DNA from: CAZABP01 sp964483245 | Lineage (GTDB): Bacteria > Planctomycetota > UBA1135 > UBA2386 | Assembly: GCA_964483245.1 (NCBI GenBank) | Contig: CAZABP010000035.1 | Location: 1-48,474, forward strand | DNA length: 48,474 bases | Direction: 5' to 3' | Shown: positions 26,001 to 33,040 of the stretch, piece by piece | Numbering within the stretch: the first letter of the stretch is position 1 | How the letters are laid out: each line of letters opens with the position of its first letter | Notes under the pieces: model-generated | What the model was told of the DNA's origin: nothing | Database searches by the model: none | What the model saw: the letters and a program-made list of their open reading frames with translations, nothing else | Translations under genes and position numbers: made by a program

Positions 26001-26016
26001 TGTGCTGGATCCGTGA
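23011..26016 (+). CDS. Large secreted glycoside hydrolase-like protein
   Basis: 1001 aa. A short hydrophobic start (MLTTFAALAALCVQQEP) suggests export, although weakly. Residues 220-320 (GSDFGGKRGHRASWRFGGDGRDGWTLLARV ... FDLTLQAQHDGANTNFDGLLLLRR) look like a carbohydrate-binding beta-sandwich. From about residue 520 a helical (alpha/alpha)6-barrel of the MGH1/GH63-like type: YDQDADGVLCTGDHYTTGMEFQPSFWF, then MWNGPTWPHANSLIADTMAVVLRSYG, EYGDGETGVNWGCADYLHSTWLDLVIRHAAGL. The W-N-G-P-x-W-P-H-x-N motif is the clan signature; catalytic acids are likely in the D-x-D and E-Y-G-D-G-E segments. The substrate is unknown. A short hairpin (CGGGC-ACCCT-GCCCG, 26030-26044) follows the stop. Divergent from the TPR lipoprotein, 97 bp apart. 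Confidence 0.75.
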   Translation: MLTTFAALAALCVQQEPLHAEGPLAWWEARLRVLVREDARHETFGSVGRRLWITRDDPRPGLRGQAHWLHHTPELADLLAIEFFGPDGMELAPLLHQRRWRPTDNAVQGWVGDAHLYEQRWITSDDVYVWRGTMTGPLDATVRVRSRLTPGVAGDRSRFATLACVAPEHGEVVALSRGLHPVAPDTPMFAEGEHCTRQSGSRGQDRKAGASGGAVLGSDFGGKRGHRASWRFGGDGRDGWTLLARVARAAAGPARWSVQIDDTPAGELACAPTGGWGGQPQEFAWARLDLPRLPDQPFDLTLQAQHDGANTNFDGLLLLRRDQAEQPPPPEQWNSLDPLRGALDLRAGSIERDGVPFEIAAERTSPLHATGLRPARPLPLPAGAPLLHALVLPDGAAPRLSVGDRQIAVPRAREPIAVALLLPESGAAELTAQDCVLLALTREQVVVGGSSRLRRGHVVLHGVPCELRLTVAGLPADHRLTLRAGERCTFTVALEFCGTALPGAATETLLAEPDPLAAHRRREAAWYARHCPRFECADPLLANLWTYRCFLLRHNLAEPRAGHLGGGPVFYEGRHGSWYPRVITFSTPHIVAEARWLADPTLWRGNVEAHLAHLAEDGELPNLLVDWTGFRYSNWIGAATVDALKVHPDPFWLRDWLPALVRNTEGIAALYDQDADGVLCTGDHYTTGMEFQPSFWFHDGYDNRKPQADLERPDLTAYVFGNARALAQVARAQQQPETAARLEALAGRLQAGALRKLWHGEDRFFYSVRERDDAPARAREVVGFYPFRFQLAPDAPEFRAALSYLVSPAEFWTAFPVASCSKQVPVYSAAVQRWPGPGGLVTACMWNGPTWPHANSLIADTMAVVLRSYGPSAVQPGHLGELLRSFAQFHCEDGEPSRPLLREYGDGETGVNWGCADYLHSTWLDLVIRHAAGLTPRDDAILEVRPLALGLPDFALHDVPYRGHRIGIRIARGRLFVTVDGRAVGEGNVAEGLQLSGVLDP

Positions 26017-26179
26017 CGTGCGTGGAGCCCGGGCACCCTGCCCGACCCTGTGCGCGCTCGCAGTGGATCTTCATGCCGGATTGCGCGGTCGGGATGACTG
26101 CCACCGGCACGCGCTGGCGATCCTCTGGTAGGCTCCCCGGCCCTGCCGGACGAGCCGCTCCCGAATCCGCACCGAGCCC

Positions 26180-28048
26180 ATGCGCTACTCCACCCTCGCC
26201 CTCGCCACAGCTCTGCTCGCGCCGCTCTCCGCGCAACGTCCCAGCTCCTGGGCGACGCTCCAGGTTCCAGGCGGCGTCCAGCTCGGCAGCCTGATGCAAC
26301 AGGGCAAGTTCCTGGCCTATCAGGACAACACGACGCTGCACTACTTCTCGGCGGCGACGCGCAACTGGCGGTCCCTGATCCTCGGCACCGCGACGACGAC
26401 ACGGATCACGAACGACTGGCTCCTGTCGTTCACGCCGGGCTTCGTGACCGCGGTCGGCGCGTATCGCGGGATCCCGGACACGATCACGCCGAGCACGTCG
26501 GCGTTCGTCGTGAATCCGGCGGCGCAGCGCAACGACACCGTGCTCGTCGTCCAGGACGGCGGCGCGATCCATGCGTTCTCCGCGTTCACCGGGCGCTGGT
26601 CGCTGCGCCGCGTGCAGCCGACGGCGGCGGTGGTCGTCGAGCGCAACACGGTCGTCGTGGTCGACACGAACGGTGCGCAGGCCTTCAGCGCGTTCCAGGG
26701 GACCTGGGTCAACCATCCGGTGTCCGGCACCGTCACGCGGGTGTTTGCGCAGGGGAACGTCGGCGGCTTCGAGGACGCGGCCGGCGTGCACTGCTTCTCC
26801 GCCTGGTCCGACCGCTGGAGCAGCCATGCCGGCCTGGCGGGCGCGACCACGCATGCACACGACAACGATCTCGCGATCTGGTCGGCCGGGACGAACCTGC
26901 TCGCCTACAGCAGCCTGACCGGGACGTTCGCGACGCAGGTCCTGCCCGGCATCCTGAGCACGCAGACCGACGAGCGGGTCGCGGCGGTCACCGGCACCGG
27001 GGTGTTCGCGTTCTACTCGGCGGTGCGCGGGAGCTGGCGGCTGATGCCGGCCGGCGGCGCGCAGATCCTGCGGCTGCGTTCCGACACGATCGTGCTGCAG
27101 GACGCGACCGCGCTGCACGTGTTCGGCAGCCTGTCGGGCAACGTCGCGACGCTGGCGCAGCAGGTGATCAACGACGCCTCGACCGAGACCGTGGCTGCGG
27201 CGGTCGTGAACGGGACCGGCGCCGTGCACGTCTACAGCGTGTTCACCGACCGCTGGCTGCCCGCGCCGAGCGACGTCAAGGTGAACGTGCTGCCGAGCGT
27301 CGCCAGCAATGGTGCCGTGCTCGAGAGCCAGACCGGGCACTATGCGTTCTCGGCCCGGACCGGGCGGTTCGTTGCGCGCGCGGCGACCGGTACTTCCCTG
27401 GCCTTCGTCGACCCGGCCAGCTCGATCCTCAGCGTCGTCGATGCCAAGGCGATCGCGTTCTTCGAGCCGCACCGGCAGGTCTGGCTCGAGCACGCGCGGC
27501 AGAGCCCGAACCCCGCCGGGGTCACGATCTGGCGCACGTCGGCCGTTGCACTGGATGGCAACGTCGCCGTCGGCTTCGGTGTGCAGCATGGCGCGATCGA
27601 GACCGCGGTGCTCGGCGCGCCGATGGTCGAGGTCAAGGCGAACTCCGAGTGTGGCCGCGTGGTGTTGAGCAACGCGCTGCTCGGCTACGCCGCGACCGGG
27701 GACATCACGACCTACGCGCAGTTCCCCGAGTTCCGCCGGCTGCAACCGCTCGACAGCTATCTGCACGTGCAGGTGCAGACCGGCACGGTCGCGCTGCTGG
27801 CCGGCCTCGCCAGCGCAGGTGCCGCGGCGACGCCGGTGCAGCTCCCGTTCGGTGAGCTGCTGCTGGACCTGAGCACGTTGCAGATCTTCCCGATGCCAGG
27901 CAGCGGCGCGGACGGACGGACCGAGCTGGTGTTCCAGGTCCCGAACGACCCGAACCTGCGCGGCTTCGAGCTGGCGCTGCAGGCGGCCGTGCTGCCGAAT
28001 GGGGGAACGGCGTATTTGAGCCGGCTCGCGACGGCACGCGTCCAGTAG
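26180..28048 (+). CDS. Secreted repeat protein (beta-propeller-like) with shared C-terminal module
   Basis: 622 aa. The signal peptide covers residues 1-19 (MRYSTLALATALLAPLSAQ). Ten copies of a degenerate motif (H/A)-x-F-S-A-x-(T/S)-x-x-W occur with a period near 37 residues, starting at about 54, 131, 167, 204, 241, 277, 312, 350, 387 and 426; examples are HAFSAFTGRW, HCFSAWSDRW, HVYSVFTDRW and YAFSARTGRF. A gap of two periods after the first suggests one degenerate repeat. The spacing suits a beta-propeller. The last 120 residues contain LPFGELLLDLSTLQIF and VPNDPNLRGFELALQAA, a module also found in its neighbours. A TAGGCT hexamer at 26129-26134 is a possible -10. The stop TAG is the first triplet of the G-rich repeat. 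Confidence 0.8.
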   Translation: MRYSTLALATALLAPLSAQRPSSWATLQVPGGVQLGSLMQQGKFLAYQDNTTLHYFSAATRNWRSLILGTATTTRITNDWLLSFTPGFVTAVGAYRGIPDTITPSTSAFVVNPAAQRNDTVLVVQDGGAIHAFSAFTGRWSLRRVQPTAAVVVERNTVVVVDTNGAQAFSAFQGTWVNHPVSGTVTRVFAQGNVGGFEDAAGVHCFSAWSDRWSSHAGLAGATTHAHDNDLAIWSAGTNLLAYSSLTGTFATQVLPGILSTQTDERVAAVTGTGVFAFYSAVRGSWRLMPAGGAQILRLRSDTIVLQDATALHVFGSLSGNVATLAQQVINDASTETVAAAVVNGTGAVHVYSVFTDRWLPAPSDVKVNVLPSVASNGAVLESQTGHYAFSARTGRFVARAATGTSLAFVDPASSILSVVDAKAIAFFEPHRQVWLEHARQSPNPAGVTIWRTSAVALDGNVAVGFGVQHGAIETAVLGAPMVEVKANSECGRVVLSNALLGYAATGDITTYAQFPEFRRLQPLDSYLHVQVQTGTVALLAGLASAGAAATPVQLPFGELLLDLSTLQIFPMPGSGADGRTELVFQVPNDPNLRGFELALQAAVLPNGGTAYLSRLATARVQ

Positions 28049-28150
28049 GGGGAACGGGGAGGGATTGGACGGGCATGGAACGGGCCCGGGCCTGGGCTCG
28101 GGCTTGGTCAGGGCGAGGAAAGGGAACGGGAAGGGGAAAGGGTTCTGGCT
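28046..28150 (+). repeat. G-rich repeat, copy A (sense to the upstream gene)
   Basis: A purine/G-rich tract that begins exactly at the TAG stop of the preceding gene (TAGGGGGA). It contains a core (28065-28126: TTGGACGGG, GGAACGGGCCCGGGC, AGGGCGAGGAAAGGGAA) and ends in runs of GGGAA. The inverted counterpart is at 29598-29495, matching about 53 of 62 core bases by eye. It has many G-runs, with potential for quadruplex in the transcript. Confidence 0.75.
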
Positions 28151-28261
28151 GAGGCGCGCGGCGCCGGGCGGGTGGTGTTGTGGTGGCAGGGGCGTGGTGG
28201 GTGCCCTCACTCGTGTGGTGTGCTGGCTAGCATGCAAGCTGAACGCAACGGAGAAGCGCAA

Positions 28262-29431
28262 GTGGGTTGGATTCGCGGATTGCTTCGCCTGATGTGGGTC
28301 TGCGGTCTGGTAGCCGTGCTGCCGGCGCAGCGGACCTGGATCGTCGATGCGGCGAATGGGCCGGGGACGGACTACACGGATGTGCCGCCGGCGCTGGCGG
28401 CCGCGGCGCATGGGGACGTGCTGGTGGTGCGCGCGGGCGTGTACGGGTTTGCGACGACGGGCAAGGGGGTGCGCATGATTGGTCGTGGCACGCCGGTGCT
28501 GCGCGCGGTGTCGCCGTACGAGAGTTTTGTCGTGCAAGGGGTGCCGGCAGGGCAGACGTTCGTGATGCAGGGGTTCAGGCTGGATGGTCAGGATCCGTCG
28601 CTTCCGATCCCGCCGCCGGCGCGTCCGCTGCGGATCGAGCAGTGTGCTGGACTCGTGCACCTCGTCGAGGTCGCGGTGCATGAGCCGAGCCGGTTCGACA
28701 CGTCGGTCCGGATCGACGGCAGCACGGTCACGATGCAGCGCTGCATGCTCGCACCGGGGCCCAGCGTCACGGGCGGGCGCCTCAGCGCGAGCGCATGCAC
28801 GATCCTCGGCATCAGCTATCCGCCGGGTCCGGTCACGCACGGCGTGAGTGCGATCCGGTCCGTGGTCGAGCTGAGCCAATGCGTCGCCGTCGGCGGCGAT
28901 GCACTGCCACACTTCCCACCCGGCGTCGCGGTGAGCGCAGCCGAGAGCATCGTGATCCTGCGCGGCGACGCGACGAGCATCTTCCGCGGCGGAGTCTCCG
29001 CCACGCAGTTCCCGGCGTTGCGCGGCCACGGCACCAGCGCGCTGCTCCGCGACCCCGCCGTGACGCTGGTGGGCGGAGCCTGGGACTTCCCGCTCGAAAT
29101 CACGCGCCGCATCCCTTGTCTGCTCGCCAGCGGCGGCAGCCTCGGCACGACCCTGGACGCGGATCTGTACAGCCCCAACGGCGATCCATTCCTCCTCGTC
29201 GCCAGTTGGTCGATCCACCCCATCATCCTGCCCCCGTACGGCGAACGTTGGCTCGACCTCCCGCCGCTGCTGCTCGCAACCGGCGTCCAGAACACCACCG
29301 AGCACTGGCAACAGAGCTGGCCCCTGCCATCCGATCCGCGCCTCATCGGCCTGACCCTCTGCCTGCAAGCCCTCAGCGGCCCTTCACCCACGGCCGAGCT
29401 CAGCAACCCCGCCATCGTCGCCATCCACTGA
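28262..29431 (+). CDS. Secreted beta-helix-like protein with shared C-terminal module
   Basis: 389 aa from GTG 28262, chosen because GGAG lies 8 nt upstream and the signal peptide (GWIRGLLRLMWVCGLVAVLPAQ) begins at once; an ATG at 28232 is less well placed. The mature protein starts RTWIVDAANGPGTDYTDVPPALAAAAHGDVLVVRAGVYG, the opening of right-handed parallel beta-helix (pectate-lyase-like) proteins, and runs through short strands to about residue 260 (RLDGQ, LVHLVEVAVHEPS, SSVELSQC-like turns). The final 105 residues carry YGERWLDLPPLLLATG and LPSDPRLIGLTLCLQAL, the same module as in the preceding gene. Probably secreted or surface-exposed. A TAGCAT hexamer is at 28228-28233. The gene is flanked by the inverted G-rich repeats. 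Confidence 0.75.
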   Translation: MGWIRGLLRLMWVCGLVAVLPAQRTWIVDAANGPGTDYTDVPPALAAAAHGDVLVVRAGVYGFATTGKGVRMIGRGTPVLRAVSPYESFVVQGVPAGQTFVMQGFRLDGQDPSLPIPPPARPLRIEQCAGLVHLVEVAVHEPSRFDTSVRIDGSTVTMQRCMLAPGPSVTGGRLSASACTILGISYPPGPVTHGVSAIRSVVELSQCVAVGGDALPHFPPGVAVSAAESIVILRGDATSIFRGGVSATQFPALRGHGTSALLRDPAVTLVGGAWDFPLEITRRIPCLLASGGSLGTTLDADLYSPNGDPFLLVASWSIHPIILPPYGERWLDLPPLLLATGVQNTTEHWQQSWPLPSDPRLIGLTLCLQALSGPSPTAELSNPAIVAIH

Positions 29432-29494
29432 TCCCACTCCGCAGAACCAACCGCCATCCGCCGATTCCCATCCTCCGAGCCAGCCTCCGCGAGC

Positions 29495-29598
29495 GCCCCT
29501 TTCCCTTCCCCTTCCCTTTCCTCGCCCTACCTCAGCCCAAGCCCCAGCCCGGGCCCGTTCCGTTCCCGTCCAAAACCCCTCCCCTCCCCATCCCCCTA
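29495..29598 (-). repeat. G-rich repeat, copy B (sense to glutamate dehydrogenase gene)
   Basis: Reading the minus strand from 29598, the sequence begins with the TAG stop of the glutamate dehydrogenase gene (TAGGGGGA), then GGGG-rich runs, the core at 29573-29512 (TTGGACGGG, GGAACGGGCCCGGGC, AGGGCGAGGAAAGGGAA) and a GGGAA-rich end. It is inverted relative to copy A, and both copies sit in the same orientation relative to the gene they terminate. Confidence 0.75.
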
Positions 29599-30867
29599 CC
29601 CCGTCGCAAAAAACCCCCTCGTCCCCTGACTCTCGATCGCCGCATCGAGTCGTTCCAGCGCCGTGACGTAGGTCGCCGTGCGCAGGTCGACACCGAGCTG
29701 CTCCATCCGCGCATACACCGTGCGGAACTCACGCGTCATCGTCGCGCGCAGCCGGTCGTGCACCTCCTGCTCGGGCCAGTAGAGCCCGGAGCGGTTCTGC
29801 ACCCATTCGAAGTAGCTGACGGTCACCCCGCCGGCGTTGGCGAGGATGTCCGGCACGACCAGGATGCCGCGCTCGGCCAGGATCGGGTCGGCTTCCGGCA
29901 TCGTCGGGCCGTTCGCCAGCTCGACGATGACCTGCGCACGCATCTCGCGTGCGACTGCCGCCGAGATCTGGTCCTCCAAGGCCGACGGACACAGCAGCTC
30001 GACGTCGAGGCACAGCAACTCCTCGTTGCTGATCTGCTCGCCGTCCGGCAGATGTCCGCTCTGCCGCTTGTGTGCGATCGTCGCCGCGACGTCGAGCCCT
30101 GCCGCGGCGAAGATCCCGCCGCGTGAATCGCTGACGGCGACGACGCGGTAGCCGGCGCCGGCGAGCAGCGCCGCGATGTGCTGGCCGGCGTTGCCGAACC
30201 CCTGCACCGCGACGCGCACCTCGGGCGGGTTCCAGTTCCGCAGGCTCGCCACCTCCTCGATGCAATAGAACGCACCGCGACCGGTCGCATCCTCGCGGCC
30301 GAGGCTGCCGCCTTGCTGGATCGGCTTGCCGGTGAACGCGCCTGGGACCTTCTCGCGCCGGATGCGGCCGTACTCGTCCGTCATCCAGCCCATGATCATC
30401 GCGTTCGTGTAGACGTCGGGGGCCGGGATGTCGGTGTCGGGACCGATGAAGTCGGCGATCCGCTGCACGTAGCCGCGGCTCAGCCGCTCGAGCTCGAGGC
30501 GCGAGAGCTGGCGCGGGTCGACGGCGATCCCGCCCTTGGCGCCGCCATACGGCAGGTTCGCGACCGCGCACTTCAGCGTCATCCAGAACGCGAGTGCCTT
30601 GACCTCGCCGAGCGTCGCCTGCGGGTGATAGCGGATCCCACCCTTGGTCGGACCGCGCACGTCGTTGTGACGCACGCGCCAGCCGGTGAAGATCCGCAGC
30701 GACCCGTCGTCCATCCGCACCGGGATCGACACCTCGAGCGTCGTGACCGGATGCCGCAGCCGCTCGAGCGTCTCCGGGCCGATGCGGGCATGGCGACGGA
30801 CCTCGTCGAGCCGAGTCAATGCTTGCGTGAACAGATTGCCAGGCGTCGTCACGTCGATCTCCGTCAC
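29596..30867 (-). CDS. Glutamate (Glu/Leu/Phe/Val) dehydrogenase
   Basis: 423 aa. Converts glutamate to 2-oxoglutarate and ammonia with NAD(P). Seen: RGPTKGGIRYHP (Lys75), KCAVANLPYGGAKGG (Lys99, and Lys111 as the expected catalytic lysine), PAPDVYTNAMIMGWM (Asp151), and the Rossmann turn VQGFGNAGQH (GxGxxG at 223-228); NAGGVTVSYFEWVQN is the C-terminal family signature. Length matches the hexameric GDH family. Cofactor preference cannot be read. Its start is GTG 30867, overlapping the TPR gene's TGA as GTGA. Its TAG stop is the first triplet of repeat copy B. Being second to a TPR gene is unusual for GDH. Confidence 0.93.
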   Translation of the reverse strand: MTEIDVTTPGNLFTQALTRLDEVRRHARIGPETLERLRHPVTTLEVSIPVRMDDGSLRIFTGWRVRHNDVRGPTKGGIRYHPQATLGEVKALAFWMTLKCAVANLPYGGAKGGIAVDPRQLSRLELERLSRGYVQRIADFIGPDTDIPAPDVYTNAMIMGWMTDEYGRIRREKVPGAFTGKPIQQGGSLGREDATGRGAFYCIEEVASLRNWNPPEVRVAVQGFGNAGQHIAALLAGAGYRVVAVSDSRGGIFAAAGLDVAATIAHKRQSGHLPDGEQISNEELLCLDVELLCPSALEDQISAAVAREMRAQVIVELANGPTMPEADPILAERGILVVPDILANAGGVTVSYFEWVQNRSGLYWPEQEVHDRLRATMTREFRTVYARMEQLGVDLRTATYVTALERLDAAIESQGTRGFFATG

Positions 30868-32825
30868 CGTTTGCGGGCCAACAGGCGACGGGCCGTGTCG
30901 CGGTGACGCTCGGCCTGGGCGTGTTCGCCGCCTTCATCGAGCGCGGTCGCCACACGCTCGTGGCAGCTCGCCAGATCGTTCCGCCACAGATGGTTGCGCG
31001 GGTCGCGCCCGTGCAAGCGCTCGGCGACCTCGAGCGCGGCGCGCAGATGCGCCAGCGCAGCGCCGCGGTCGCCGCGTACGCGCATCCCTTCGGCGAGCTG
31101 ATCGAGCGCGAGGCCGAGGTCGCGCTGCCACTCGCCGTTCGCCGGATCGGCGGCCGCGAGCTGCTCGCTGATCGCCAGCGAGGCGCGCAGATGCGCGATC
31201 GCCTGGTCGAGCCGGCCGAGGTCGCGCAGCGTCGTCCCCATCCGCTCGTGGCAGATCGCGAGATCGCGATGCCACTCGGCATTGTGCGGGTCGAGTGCGT
31301 GCAGCTCCTCACAGATCGACAGCGCGGCCGAGTGCTCGGCCAGCGCACCTTCGAAGTCCTGCAGGTCCGCCAGCAGCTGCCCGGCGTCGTTGTGTGCCAG
31401 CGCCAGATCCCGGCGCAGCTGCGGGCTGCGCCGGTCGAGCTCGACGATCCGCTTGGTGATCGTCAGGCACTCGAGCGCGTGCGGCCGTGCTTCTTCCGCG
31501 CGGCCGAGCGCGCGCAGCACGTGCGCGACGCGGCCATGGCAGGAGGCCAGCTCCTGCTGGCGGCGCAGCACGGTCGGATCGAGCTGCACGAGCTCTTCCA
31601 TGATCGCGAGCGCCTTGCGGTGGTGGACCAGCGCCCGCTCGGCGCCGGTGTCGCCCGGATCCTGCTGCAGCAGGACCTCGCCGACGCGGTTGTGGCAGCT
31701 CGCGACGTCGCGCCGCGCGTCGACGTGCTCGGGGAACAGCTTGACCACGCGCTCGGCGGCGGCGAGCGCGCCGCGCTGGTGCTCGAGCGCCTGCTCGATG
31801 CGCCCGCGCCGCAGCAACGCATCGCCGAGGTTCTGGCGTGCGATCACGAGATCCTGCAGCAGCAGGTCGTCGCGCGGGTGCGTCTTGGACAGCCGCTCTG
31901 CGATCGTCAGGCTCTCCTCGAAGCGCGCCGCGGCGGCTTCCAGATGGCCGATCTCGAACACGACCTCGCCCAGCGTGTTCAGTGTCAGGCACAGCTCCCG
32001 CTGGCGCGATTCGTCGTCCGGTTCGTAGCGCAGCAGCCGGCGGCGGTGCGCCAACGCCCGGTCGAGCAGCTCGCGCGCGGCGGCGAGGTTGCCGCGTTCG
32101 ATCTGCATCTCGCCGAGCTGCTCGAGCGCGCGCGCCAGGTCTTCGAGGGCCGGGCCGGCCTGCTGCTCGTCGTCCGGCAGCTCGTGCACGATCCCCTGGA
32201 ACATCGCCACGGCTTCACCAGCGTGCCGGTACGCCTCGTCGAGCTCGCCGCGCGCGAGGTGGATCCGCGAGATCGACAGCAGGCAGGTGCCGCAGTCGCG
32301 GCGCCACAGCGTCGGCGCCGACGGATCGGCCGCCAGGTCGCGGAAGATCGACAGCGCCGCGCGGTGCTGTGCGAGCGCATCCTGGTTGAAACCCAGCAGG
32401 CCCTGCACTTCGCCGATCCGGTCGCGGCAGACCGCCGTGTCGTAGCGGATCTCCGGTTCGTCACCGGCCATCTCGCGCAGCCGTTCCGCCGCCGCCAGCG
32501 CGGCGCGGAACTGCTCGAGCGCCTCCTCGAAGCGATTGGATTCGCGCAGCAGATCGCCGATCCGTTCGTGTCCGACCGAGAGCTGGCGCAGCCAGCCGTC
32601 GTCGTCCGGGTTCCGCTCGAGGCCATCGTGCAGCACGCCGAGCGCGCGCTGGAACTGCGCCATCGCCGCGTCGAGCGATCCCTCGTCCCAGTAGCGGTCG
32701 CCGAGCTCGCCGATGCAGAACGCCAGCTCGAACAGCAGCTCGTCGTCTTCGGGGGCAGCGCGGCTCGCCGCCTCGGCGCGACGCAGTTCGGACCGGGCAC
32801 GGCGGATCGCAGGGCTCTCGCTCAT
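30864..32825 (-). CDS. TPR-repeat protein coupled to glutamate dehydrogenase
   Basis: 653 aa with no signal peptide, so cytosolic. Nearly all of it consists of tetratricopeptide-type repeats of about 42-55 residues, e.g. YDTAVCRDRIGEVQGLLGFNQDALAQHRAALSIF, LVIARQNLGDALLRRGRIEQALEHQRGALAAAERV, LASCHGRVAHVLRALGRAEEARPHALECLTI, LAICHERMGTTLRDLGRLDQAIAHLRASLAI. These resemble the TPR arm of planctomycete serine/threonine kinases, but there is no kinase domain. ATG 32825 is chosen as the start: the frame upstream is Gly/Pro-rich and lacks repeat. TAGATT lies 14 nt upstream of it. The stop TGA overlaps the GDH start, suggesting the two products are made in ratio and perhaps interact; the partner is unknown. 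Confidence 0.85.
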   Translation of the reverse strand: MSESPAIRRARSELRRAEAASRAAPEDDELLFELAFCIGELGDRYWDEGSLDAAMAQFQRALGVLHDGLERNPDDDGWLRQLSVGHERIGDLLRESNRFEEALEQFRAALAAAERLREMAGDEPEIRYDTAVCRDRIGEVQGLLGFNQDALAQHRAALSIFRDLAADPSAPTLWRRDCGTCLLSISRIHLARGELDEAYRHAGEAVAMFQGIVHELPDDEQQAGPALEDLARALEQLGEMQIERGNLAAARELLDRALAHRRRLLRYEPDDESRQRELCLTLNTLGEVVFEIGHLEAAAARFEESLTIAERLSKTHPRDDLLLQDLVIARQNLGDALLRRGRIEQALEHQRGALAAAERVVKLFPEHVDARRDVASCHNRVGEVLLQQDPGDTGAERALVHHRKALAIMEELVQLDPTVLRRQQELASCHGRVAHVLRALGRAEEARPHALECLTITKRIVELDRRSPQLRRDLALAHNDAGQLLADLQDFEGALAEHSAALSICEELHALDPHNAEWHRDLAICHERMGTTLRDLGRLDQAIAHLRASLAISEQLAAADPANGEWQRDLGLALDQLAEGMRVRGDRGAALAHLRAALEVAERLHGRDPRNHLWRNDLASCHERVATALDEGGEHAQAERHRDTARRLLARKR

Positions 32826-33040
32826 CTCGACGGCGCGGAATCTACGGCCGGATCGGGGCTGGGGGGAGCGGATCTCGCGGCGGCCTCCCGGGGAGGAACT
32901 CCGGAGGTGGCGGGGCGCCGGTTGCGGGATGCGCGCGCCTGGGGCACCCTTGCCGGTCGCTCGCGCCGGTCCGCCGGTCGCGCCGGTCGCGCCGGCCAGC
33001 TCGTCCGCGCCTGCTCCCAACCCGCTTCCACCAGGCAGAC

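Noticed and set aside
28050..28150. A plain rho-independent terminator in the G-rich repeat
   Set aside because: GGGCCCGGGC is palindromic, but there is no U-tract after it; a purine-rich tail follows instead. Termination by other means is still possible.
25940..29368. A 1142-codon open frame on the minus strand opposite the secreted proteins
   Set aside because: Composition is Arg/His/Asp-rich and changes character with the genes on the other strand; it also reads through the G-rich repeat. A shadow of the real genes.
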